The notes under the pieces were generated by a model. The model was not told the DNA's origin. It searched no databases and saw only the letters and a program-made list of their open reading frames with translations. Positions 1-5,827 of a stretch of DNA of 7,375 bases are shown piece after piece. Made by a program: the position numbers and the translations under genes. Numbering within the stretch: position 1 is the first letter of the stretch; each line of letters starts with the position of its first letter. Location: contig JABXIR010000247.1 of the NCBI GenBank assembly GCA_013372965.1, positions 1-7,375 of the forward strand. The letters are read 5' to 3'. Origin of the DNA: Gammaproteobacteria bacterium. GTDB lineage: Bacteria > Pseudomonadota > Gammaproteobacteria > Pseudomonadales > DSM-25080.

Positions 1-240
1 ATCCGCCATTTGGATATACGCGCCGTTGAGATCAAGGCGAGGCAGATTAATATCATCCGTCGCCTCTGAAAGCGCACTTTGGCTATCGACATTGGCACGC
101 TCGGCCGCAAGATGGTCGTCGAACTCCAGAACGCGCTGCCAAGAATTTTCAAAGGTTTGTGATTGCACCGCGACGGAAGAAGCCCAAAGAGCGATGCTCA
201 ACAGCCAAAATCTCGGTGTAATTTTATTGTATTTCGCCAA
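1..240 (-). CDS. TolC-family outer membrane efflux protein, N-terminal part (runs off left edge)
   Basis: An open frame of 80 codons runs to the left edge without a stop. It begins with a probable signal peptide: basic residues (AKYNKITPR), a hydrophobic core (FWLLSIALWASSVAV), then a cleavage region near VQSQ. The mature part reads TFENSWQRVLEFDDHLAAER, followed by a segment ending RLDLNGAYIQMAD. This W..vL..d..L.aera pattern, followed by lP.ldl.g.Y, is typical of the first helix and first strand of TolC/OprM-type proteins, which form the outer membrane channel of tripartite efflux or type I secretion. Upstream in this frame a TAA lies three codons before the TTG at 240-238, so no ATG is available and the TTG is the most likely start; AGGAA lies 12 bases before it. 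The hydrolase gene ends 70 bases upstream on the same strand, but a separate promoter is visible. The family call rests on 80 residues only. The transported substrate is unknown. Confidence 0.72.
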   Translation of the reverse strand, partial: MAKYNKITPRFWLLSIALWASSVAVQSQTFENSWQRVLEFDDHLAAERANVDSQSALSEATDDINLPRLDLNGAYIQMAD

Positions 241-286
241 GGATTACGCCCATTCCTGTGAGTTCAGCCATGTTGCTCAATCAACA

Positions 287-314
287 AGTATAGAGAAGTT
301 TAATTGCTTGTCAC
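287..314 (-). promoter_or_regulatory. Candidate sigma70-type promoter for the TolC-like gene
   Basis: On the minus strand GTGACA (314-309, five of six to TTGACA) is followed after 16 bases by TATACT (292-287, five of six to TATAAT). Transcription would start near 280, about 40 bases before the TTG start of the TolC-like gene. The -35 element overlaps the TGA stop of the hydrolase gene, so the two genes may be transcribed separately although they are adjacent. This is seen by consensus match only. Confidence 0.5.
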
Positions 315-1027
315 GACCCGTTCGAACAGCTCATGGCTCTTTCTAGTAGCTGTGGCCACATCGCAGACCAAGTTTCCCAGTCGTGCCCGCCTGCCCGTTC
401 GATCACGTCTTCACTCGGCAATCGAGGACTCAACCATTGAATTCCGGGAGCCAAACTGTCATCGCTTCCAAAGCCAAGGACGATCCGAGGCGATTGTGTG
501 GCTCGGTCCCTGAGGTCGTCCCAAACGATGGCCATTTTGTTGTCTGCTTCATCGGGATCGCCTTGCAAGTAGGCATCCAGTTCCTCTCGGTCGCCTAAAA
601 ACGGCGCAATCGCAATAATACCGTCGATATCTTCAGGGTGCTTTGCTCGATACAAAAATGTACCAACACCTCCCATTGACGTTCCTAGCAGCCAAACTTC
701 CTCGATTCCCTGTTGCCGCAAAGGTAGCACCACGTCTTCGCGGAGCCTGTCTACGATCGACCGCGTGCGGTAGTAGGCAAAATACGCTTCAACACCGACC
801 ACCATCGTTTGCGCGTCGCACTGAACAATTGCATCCACCAGGCCTTGTGATTGATATTCTTCCACCCATTGCCCAGCGCCCGGCAAGAGCACAATTGCAC
901 GTTTGGGGTCGTCAGGGCTGTGAAACTGAAACTGTTCGATCGGTGTTCTTGCAGGCGCAACAAAGGTGCAGCCAACCAGTGCAACGAGTCCAAGTGTAAT
1001 TGCAATGAAGCCCTTCCCGTAATTCAT
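311..1027 (-). CDS. Lipoprotein alpha/beta hydrolase of unknown substrate
   Basis: The protein has 238 residues when started at the ATG at 1027, which has AGGTGG six bases upstream and opens directly into a signal peptide. A start 15 codons further up (1072) has no such site and would put a polar stretch before the signal. A lipobox LVGC places the lipidated cysteine at residue 20. Thr21 at +2 does not signal inner membrane retention, so outer membrane anchoring is expected. The alpha/beta hydrolase fold is indicated by the LLPGAG strand-turn near residue 48 (oxyanion region), the nucleophile elbow GTSMGG (Ser117), an acid in FGSDDS (Asp189 or Asp190) and a late His215 in GGHDW, which complete a Ser-Asp-His triad in the right order and spacing. 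It is thus probably an envelope esterase, lipase or peptidase-like enzyme. The family and substrate are not recognisable. It is transcribed divergently from the oxidoreductase gene. Confidence 0.85.
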   Translation of the reverse strand: MNYGKGFIAITLGLVALVGCTFVAPARTPIEQFQFHSPDDPKRAIVLLPGAGQWVEEYQSQGLVDAIVQCDAQTMVVGVEAYFAYYRTRSIVDRLREDVVLPLRQQGIEEVWLLGTSMGGVGTFLYRAKHPEDIDGIIAIAPFLGDREELDAYLQGDPDEADNKMAIVWDDLRDRATQSPRIVLGFGSDDSLAPGIQWLSPRLPSEDVIERAGGHDWETWSAMWPQLLERAMSCSNGS

Positions 1028-1046
1028 ACTTGCCACCTTTCCACAG

Positions 1047-1080
1047 ATAGTACTTACTATAGTACGGTTCAATTAAACCG
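1047..1080. promoter_or_regulatory. Divergent intergenic region with overlapping palindromes, candidate operator
   Basis: The 86 bases between the divergent starts at 1027 and 1114 hold several symmetrical elements. ATAGTA-CT-TACTAT (1047-1060) is an inverted repeat with perfect six-base arms. TACTATAGTA (1055-1064) is a perfect ten-base palindrome overlapping it. CGGTT-CAATTA-AACCG (1065-1080) is a third, with five-base arms around a central AATT. The motif ATAGTA occurs three times (1047, 1059 and 1093). Weak promoter candidates overlap: on the minus strand TTGAAC (1072-1067) lies 17 bases before TATCTG, and on the plus strand TTGCCA (1030-1035) lies 19 bases before TACTAT. A repressor or activator dimer binding here could control both genes. 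No regulator gene is in the window. The symmetry is seen; the function is inferred. Confidence 0.4.
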
Positions 1081-1113
1081 TTGGTTGGATAGATAGTAAA
1101 AAAGGATCAGTTC

Positions 1114-2730
1114 ATGTCACTCTCACCTAGCACCATTCGCGTTGGCAAACGTTATCGATCAAATCGACTCGCCGAGTCTTATGACGCGATCGTCGTCGGG
1201 TCGGGGATTGGAGGTCTCACCACGGCCGCTTGTCTGGCTAAACTTGGCAAGAAGGTTTGCGTACTCGAGCAACACTACACCGCAGGGGGCATGACTCACA
1301 CCTACGAGCGTAACGGATTTGAATGGGATGTCGGCGTTCACTACATCGGTGATATGGGCAATGAGAATACCATTGGCCGACGTTGCTTTGACTACATCAC
1401 AAACGGCGCGCTCAAGTGGGCAGCTATGGATAACTGCTTCGACCGAATATTTTTAGGCGACAAGAGCTACGATTTGATCAGTGGTAAGGATGAATACATT
1501 GCTCAGTTAAAGCAATTGTTCCCCGAGGAGCACGCCGCGATCGATCAGTACGTCACGCTCGTTATGAAAGCGCGTGCGGCTATGAAGACATTCACCATCG
1601 GCAAATTGATGCCAAATTGGCTCGCGGCCATTGGAAGACCCTTATTCTCAATACCTAAGGTTCTCAACCGAACGACACGTGAGGTTCTCGAATCCATCAC
1701 CACTAATCAAACGCTTATCGCCGTGCTTACGGGGCAGTGGGGAGATTGCGGGCTACCACCCGCCGAGTCAAGTTTCATGATCCACGCGACCATCGCGCAC
1801 CATTATATGTACGGTGGCTATTATCCCATTGGCGGCTCATCTGAGATTGCCAAGTCGATTATCCCGACCATACAAAGCACGGGTGGCGAAGTCTTTACCT
1901 ACGCATCGGTCGAGGAAATCATTGTCAAAGATCGCTCGGTTCAGGGTGTACGAATGGCCGACGGCCATATCATTAAGTGCGACACCGTCGTCAGTGCCAC
2001 GGGCGTAATCAATACCATCGATCACTTAATAACACCGTCAGAAGTTCCCCACGGGCTGACCGAGTCTCGGCAAAACATCGAACGCTCCATGGCATCGATT
2101 TGTCTTTACATCGGACTTGATAAAACCGCCGAAGAATTAAAGCTACCAAAGACTAACCTCTGGCTCTATCCGAGCGAAGATTATGAACAACACGTCGATG
2201 AGTTTCGGAACAACCCCGAAGGAAAGCTGCCACTCATTTACATTTCCTTCCCTTCTGCCAAAGACCCAGACTTTGAACGCCGTTATCCGGGTAAAGCCAC
2301 CATCGAAATCGTCGCGCCTGGAATGTATGAAACATTCGCAAAATGGCATGACAAACCATGGGGAAAACGCGGGGACGATTATGACGCGCTAAAAGCTTCG
2401 CTGTCCGAGCAGTTACTCGAGGCACTTTACGCACAGATGCCTCACCTACGAGGCGAAATTAGCTATCACGAACTCTCGACCAATTTGTCGACAGATTACT
2501 TTTGCCGTTACGAAAAAGGCGAGATCTATGGACTTAACCATGATCCCAACCGCTTTTCACAGACCTGGTTAAAGCCCACAACGCCCATTAAAGGGTTGTA
2601 TCTTTCGGGGCAAGATATTTTAAGTTGCGGTGTTGTTGGCGCAATGGTGGCCGGTGCGCTCTGTGCCGTAAAAGTTGGCGGCTTTAAAGGAATGAAGCTA
2701 CTGAAGGCGATTTTCTCGAAAACTCGTTGA
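1114..2730 (+). CDS. FAD-dependent oxidoreductase, retinol saturase / carotenoid desaturase-like
   Basis: The protein has 538 residues. An N-terminal Rossmann dinucleotide-binding motif, VVGSGIGGL (27-35), is followed by the ribose-binding acidic residue Glu52 in VLEQH. After it comes AGGMTHTYERNGFEWDVG (57-74) leading to GVHYIG (74-79), very like the AGG..HTF...G.EFD.G.HYIG segment of all-trans-retinol 13,14-reductase (RetSat) and the related CrtI/CrtISO enzymes. GGYYPIGGSSEIA (234-246) and SATGV.NT (295-301) also match RetSat features. The C-terminal FAD motif GLYLSGQDI continues into a GVVGAMVAG segment (494-514). Known relatives saturate, desaturate or isomerise polyene double bonds at the membrane; the bacterial substrate is unknown. 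There is no signal peptide, so it is probably cytoplasmic or peripheral to the membrane. The ATG has AGGA seven bases upstream. It is followed by a small lipoprotein gene after 45 bases, probably in the same transcript. The superfamily is certain, the exact reaction is not. Confidence 0.88.
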   Translation: MSLSPSTIRVGKRYRSNRLAESYDAIVVGSGIGGLTTAACLAKLGKKVCVLEQHYTAGGMTHTYERNGFEWDVGVHYIGDMGNENTIGRRCFDYITNGALKWAAMDNCFDRIFLGDKSYDLISGKDEYIAQLKQLFPEEHAAIDQYVTLVMKARAAMKTFTIGKLMPNWLAAIGRPLFSIPKVLNRTTREVLESITTNQTLIAVLTGQWGDCGLPPAESSFMIHATIAHHYMYGGYYPIGGSSEIAKSIIPTIQSTGGEVFTYASVEEIIVKDRSVQGVRMADGHIIKCDTVVSATGVINTIDHLITPSEVPHGLTESRQNIERSMASICLYIGLDKTAEELKLPKTNLWLYPSEDYEQHVDEFRNNPEGKLPLIYISFPSAKDPDFERRYPGKATIEIVAPGMYETFAKWHDKPWGKRGDDYDALKASLSEQLLEALYAQMPHLRGEISYHELSTNLSTDYFCRYEKGEIYGLNHDPNRFSQTWLKPTTPIKGLYLSGQDILSCGVVGAMVAGALCAVKVGGFKGMKLLKAIFSKTR

Positions 2731-2775
2731 GAGTGAGCTACAACTAAAATAGAAACATACAAAGGAGCGAACCTG

Positions 2776-3189
2776 ATGATGCACCGCCTTACCTTATTCT
2801 CACTGATCTTATTTCTTGCCGCATGCTCGTCGGTCAATAGCCGAATTGAATCTCATCAAGCCGAATTCGACAGCTATCCCGTCGAGGTTCAATCTGCCAT
2901 ACGTAACGGTGAAGTCCAACTGGGCTTTACCGAACTCCAAGTTCGCATGGCTTGGGGCGACCCGAGTAATACCGCTCGAGAAGTATCCGAAGCCACCGGT
3001 GAGCAAATCGTCTGGGGCTATCGCGATAGCTCGCCCACGGTAAGTTTTGGCGTCGGTGTTGGCGGCGGTAGCGGGCACCGCAGCACATCGGCAGGCGTTG
3101 GCGTATCTAGCGGCGGTCGCCAAGAGTACGAGAAAATTGCGGTGTTTTCAGAAGGACGAGTCGTCGACATACGCTACTTCGACAACTGA
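2776..3189 (+). CDS. Small lipoprotein with BamE/SmpA-like motif and glycine-rich segment
   Basis: The protein has 137 residues. A short signal peptide ends in the lipobox LAAC with Cys17, and Ser18 at +2 fits outer membrane sorting. After a helical polar region, FTELQVRMAWGDPSNT (51-66) followed by IVWGYRD (78-84) resembles the helix-turn-strand G.t..qV...lG.P...W.Y pattern of SmpA/BamE-type small lipoproteins, although overall identity cannot be judged here. A glycine/serine/valine-rich stretch (90-114, FGVGVGGGSG and AGVGVSSGG) interrupts the expected sheet before a final strand, KIAVFSEGRVVDIRYF (120-135). AGGAG lies eight bases before the ATG at 2776; a second ATG directly follows and would cost only one residue. 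It probably shares a transcript with the oxidoreductase. It converges on the aldehyde dehydrogenase with a 13-base gap. The function is unknown. Confidence 0.8.
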   Translation: MMHRLTLFSLILFLAACSSVNSRIESHQAEFDSYPVEVQSAIRNGEVQLGFTELQVRMAWGDPSNTAREVSEATGEQIVWGYRDSSPTVSFGVGVGGGSGHRSTSAGVGVSSGGRQEYEKIAVFSEGRVVDIRYFDN

Positions 3190-3196
3190 GTTCGAG

Positions 3197-3216
3197 GGGC
3201 GCCTATTTGGGCGCCC
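3197..3216. terminator. Hairpin at the convergent 3' ends, possible two-way terminator
   Basis: GGGCGCC (3197-3203) pairs perfectly with GGCGCCC (3210-3216) around a six-base loop, giving a seven-base stem made only of G and C. It begins seven bases after the lipoprotein stop and covers the last codons and stop of the dehydrogenase on the opposite strand. No T-run follows the stem on either strand, although a short A-run adjoins it at 3217-3220. It is therefore not a standard intrinsic terminator. The position between convergent genes suggests a transcription barrier or RNA 3'-end stabiliser. Confidence 0.4.
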
Positions 3217-4702
3217 AAAACACCTCATCTGGGTACGGATACCACCAGTCTTGCTTAACCGAGTTCGCATCCTGAATAACCATCTTCGCCGCGCGGAACG
3301 TATTTAAGCCTTGTCGCCCCAACTCTCGCCCAACTCCCGATAGCTTACGCCCACCAAATGGCAACGCATCGTTATCGATCAGTGGGTTGTTGATCCAAAC
3401 CATGCCACTCACCAGTTCCTCCGAGGCCTTTGCCGCTTCGATCATGCAGGTCGTAAAGACACTAGCGCCCAATCCAAACTCTGAGTCGTTTGCAAACTCA
3501 ATGGCTTCGTCAAATGAACGGACTTTACAGACCGAAGCAACCGGCCCGAATACCTCGCTTTGCATCACCGCCATGTTAGGGGTGACATCCGCCAGTATCG
3601 TTGGCTCGATGAATGCGCCAACCTCTCGATTTTTTGGAATGCCTCCACCGCACAGGACTTTCGCACCTTCCGCTTGCGCCTGTTGAATGAGCTTAAGCAC
3701 TCGATCGCGCGACTTTAAACTCGCCACAGGACCAATCTCCGCCTTTTCGAAACCGGTGCCGACGCGTAACGTTTTAGTGAGCGCTGCGAATTTCTGCAAG
3801 AACTCGTCGTAGACGGCTTCGTGAACAAACAAACGTTCCGCCGAGGTACACACTTGGCCGCTTAAGTGAAACGCTGCCGTAACTGCGCCCGCCACTGCGA
3901 CGTCTATATCCGCCTTGTCGCTTACAATAAACGCGTCGTTACCACCCGCTTCAATGACGCAAGGCTTCATTGTCTCTGCGCAGGCAATGTTCACGGCGCG
4001 CCCCACGGCGACGCTGCCCGTAAACGCAACCGCGTGCGTCAGTTTAGAACGAACGAGATGATCACCGGTGCCATGATCCCCCGGTAAACAAGCCACTAAC
4101 TTGTCGGGTAAAACAGCGAAGTGTTTCATGAACAACAACGTTGATAGTGACGTTGCTTCCGAAGGTTTAATGATGCACGCATTACCTGACGCGAGTGATG
4201 CAGCGACTGTCCAAGCCATCAATAACAGGGGGAAGTTGAACGGCATAATATGTACGCTTACGCCGAGGGCATCATAGCGACAGTATTGGAACGAGCCCGC
4301 TTGGGTTGTGCCCGCAATATGACCCGCATCGTCGCGCGCCATCTCGGCCATGTACCGAAACGCGGGTGCAATATTGGCGATCTCACCAAGCGCCTCTGGG
4401 TATGGCTTGCCCATTTCGAGTACCATCGCCTCGGCGACATCTCGATGATCTGCCGCTTCAATAGAATCAGCGATCCGGTGAAGGTACATCGCCCGTGTTT
4501 TTGCATCGAGCGCGGACCAACTGCGTTGGGATGTATTCAGTGCTTCTAAGGCCTGATCAATGAACGAAGCCTCCGGCACTCCGATAAAGCCAACGACTTC
4601 GCCATTCGCAGGATTAACCGCTTCAATCTTTTGCTTTGCTGAAATTGGGGTGAGTTTGTCCCCCGGAAACCAAGTTCCGCTTATCGTTTGTAGATTGATC
4701 AT
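3203..4702 (-). CDS. NAD(P)-dependent aldehyde dehydrogenase
   Basis: The protein has 499 residues, full length for the aldehyde dehydrogenase superfamily. Key sites are present in order: Asn156 in MPFNFPLL (oxyanion hole), KPSE (179-182, cofactor ribose contact), FTGS (227-230), the general base Glu251 in EAGGND, the catalytic cysteine Cys285 in SGQVCTSAER, Glu383 in EVFGPV, and the late GGRKLSGVGRE motif (450-460). It oxidises an aldehyde to the acid with NAD+ or NADP+ in the cytoplasm. The betaine-aldehyde/succinate-semialdehyde/lactaldehyde dehydrogenase group is the general neighbourhood, but the substrate cannot be named. The usual ELGG around the base is EAGG here. The C-terminus is aromatic-rich (WWYPYP, then VFWAPK). 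The start at 4702 has AAGG seven bases upstream, overlapping the stop of the kinase gene nine bases away, so the two are co-transcribed and probably translationally coupled. Confidence 0.93.
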   Translation of the reverse strand: MINLQTISGTWFPGDKLTPISAKQKIEAVNPANGEVVGFIGVPEASFIDQALEALNTSQRSWSALDAKTRAMYLHRIADSIEAADHRDVAEAMVLEMGKPYPEALGEIANIAPAFRYMAEMARDDAGHIAGTTQAGSFQYCRYDALGVSVHIMPFNFPLLLMAWTVAASLASGNACIIKPSEATSLSTLLFMKHFAVLPDKLVACLPGDHGTGDHLVRSKLTHAVAFTGSVAVGRAVNIACAETMKPCVIEAGGNDAFIVSDKADIDVAVAGAVTAAFHLSGQVCTSAERLFVHEAVYDEFLQKFAALTKTLRVGTGFEKAEIGPVASLKSRDRVLKLIQQAQAEGAKVLCGGGIPKNREVGAFIEPTILADVTPNMAVMQSEVFGPVASVCKVRSFDEAIEFANDSEFGLGASVFTTCMIEAAKASEELVSGMVWINNPLIDNDALPFGGRKLSGVGRELGRQGLNTFRAAKMVIQDANSVKQDWWYPYPDEVFWAPK

Positions 4703-4709
4703 TTCTTTA

Positions 4710-4713
4710 CCTT
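4710..4713 (-). promoter_or_regulatory. Ribosome binding site overlapping the upstream stop codon
   Basis: On the minus strand the kinase stop TAA (4714-4712) is part of TAAGGTAAAGAA, directly before the ATG at 4702. The AAGG at 4713-4710 is the Shine-Dalgarno site of the aldehyde dehydrogenase, seven bases from its start. A ribosome ending the kinase would stand on this site, which favours coupled translation and fixes the dehydrogenase start. Confidence 0.55.
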
Positions 4714-5773
4714 AAGGTAGCAATAGCTCTTTGAGTTTGTCCGCATCAAAAACGAGCGGCTCATCAACGCGACCTGGGTGGTGCTGTTCCATCCAAGCAC
4801 GCAACGGCGCTAACGATTCGTGTTCGAGGCTTCTCGCGAATAACCCCTGAACATGCGGCAAATAATTTAAGTAGTGCGCTTTGTTATCGCGAACGCAAAG
4901 ACGAACAAAAATGCCGATGACTTTGGCATGGCGATGAGCGCCAAGCACTTCGTAATCTCGCTTAAATTGCTCACCATCAATCTCTGGCTGACACGCGAGA
5001 AAACGTGCAAGCAGTCGCGCGGTCATCTCTGGGCACACATCTCTTCGAGCGTCTTCAAGTAGCGAAACAATATCGTAAGCGCGAGATCCGATCAGCGCAT
5101 CCTGAAAATCGAGCTGCCCACACGAGTTGATTCCTTCCGCGCCATCTACCAGCATCAGGTTATCGACGTGATAATCGCGAAGAACCACACATTCGTGCTT
5201 CTGATCAACACCGTGAACCAGCGAAGAGAATATGTCTAAGAACTCGCGGCGAGCCTCCTCCGATAACCTGCGTCCAAGTCGCGCCGGCATGTACCAATCG
5301 ACAAACAAAGCCGCTTCATCGTCATAGAAACCATCGTGGTAATGCGGCAAGTCGATTTCACCCACCGCATAACCCTGATGCAATGCAATAAGAGAATCGA
5401 TGGCGAGCGTGTAAAGCGGCTCGGCCGCGTGACCTTTATCAAGCAATTTGGTGTAAGTTGAATGACCAAAATCCTCAATGATGGCGAAGCCATGATCGAG
5501 ATCTTTCTGAAGGATTCTCGGTGAGCGAAGCCCCTTAGCTCGCAGGTACTCGGCAATGCAGATAAATGCAGCCAAGTCTTCTGTTGCAGGAGGCGCATCC
5601 ATCAACAACACAGTCTCATTCTCACCAGCCAAACGGAAGTAGCGACGAAATGACGCATCGGCCTGTAATGCCTCGATCGACCAGTTCGCCCATGGGGATT
5701 GATCGATAAATGCGTTCCGCTGTTGATCTCGAGAGTTTAACACTGTGTTTGGACGTTCCTTCAGGTCTTCCAT
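4712..5773 (-). CDS. AmgK-like sugar kinase / aminoglycoside phosphotransferase-family kinase
   Basis: The protein has 353 residues with a kinase fold of the aminoglycoside phosphotransferase (APH) type, in the COG3178 group that contains the N-acetylmuramate/N-acetylglucosamine anomeric kinase AmgK. Visible features are DASFRRYFRL (39-48, nucleotide loop), LLMDAPP (56-62), IIEDFG (98-103), the catalytic loop VVLRDYHVDNLML (196-208, base Asp200, Asn205), the metal-binding LDFQDALIGSRAYDIVSLLE (221-240), and RHAKVIGIFVRLCVRDNKAH (281-300), all near-diagnostic of this group. It would transfer phosphate from ATP to a small hydroxylated substrate in the cytoplasm. AmgK partners (the nucleotidyltransferase MurU, or TsaE) are not adjacent; its neighbours are a TonB receptor upstream and an aldehyde dehydrogenase downstream, so its substrate may differ from AmgK. 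The ATG at 5773 has GGTGA five bases upstream; no later methionine occurs before residue 58. Family firm, substrate unproven. Confidence 0.85.
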   Translation of the reverse strand: MEDLKERPNTVLNSRDQQRNAFIDQSPWANWSIEALQADASFRRYFRLAGENETVLLMDAPPATEDLAAFICIAEYLRAKGLRSPRILQKDLDHGFAIIEDFGHSTYTKLLDKGHAAEPLYTLAIDSLIALHQGYAVGEIDLPHYHDGFYDDEAALFVDWYMPARLGRRLSEEARREFLDIFSSLVHGVDQKHECVVLRDYHVDNLMLVDGAEGINSCGQLDFQDALIGSRAYDIVSLLEDARRDVCPEMTARLLARFLACQPEIDGEQFKRDYEVLGAHRHAKVIGIFVRLCVRDNKAHYLNYLPHVQGLFARSLEHESLAPLRAWMEQHHPGRVDEPLVFDADKLKELLLP

Positions 5774-5793
5774 GCTTTCACCAAATAGCTAGC

Positions 5794-5819
5794 GCACCTA
5801 AACCTCGCGGCTTAGGTGC
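5794..5819. terminator. Hairpin between receptor and kinase genes
   Basis: GCACCTAA (5794-5801) pairs with TTAGGTGC (5812-5819). Inside, one A-C mismatch is followed by CC-GG and a TCGC loop. It lies in the 54-base gap between the receptor stop (5828) and the kinase start (5773), both on the minus strand. The run of five T (5825-5829) follows the stem on the plus strand, where no gene ends. In the minus direction the stem is preceded by AAAAA and followed only by GCTAGCTATTTGG. It may therefore attenuate or end the receptor transcript, or block antisense transcription entering the receptor gene. Confidence 0.45.
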
Positions 5820-5827
5820 AGTCGTTT

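Noticed and set aside
26..346. 106-codon plus-strand open frame at the left end
   Set aside because: It lies opposite the TolC-like start, which has a signal peptide and family motif; the plus-strand product is low-complexity Ser/Arg/Ala sequence without a ribosome site.
643..999. 118-codon plus-strand open frame opposite the hydrolase gene
   Set aside because: It is antisense to a gene with signal peptide, lipobox and complete catalytic triad, and its protein shows no recognisable domain; it is a shadow frame.
1028..1072. Upstream ATG at 1072 as start of the hydrolase
   Set aside because: It would put 15 polar residues before the signal peptide and overlap the palindromes, while the ATG at 1027 has a good AGGTGG site.
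5236..5598. 120-codon minus-strand open frame inside the kinase gene
   Set aside because: It is another register of the kinase coding sequence, rich in Arg, Ser and Thr with no domain; the kinase frame has all catalytic motifs.
4712..5773. Aminoglycoside resistance kinase
   Set aside because: The fold is shared, but the catalytic and metal-binding motifs follow the AmgK/COG3178 pattern and there is no mobile element or resistance context.
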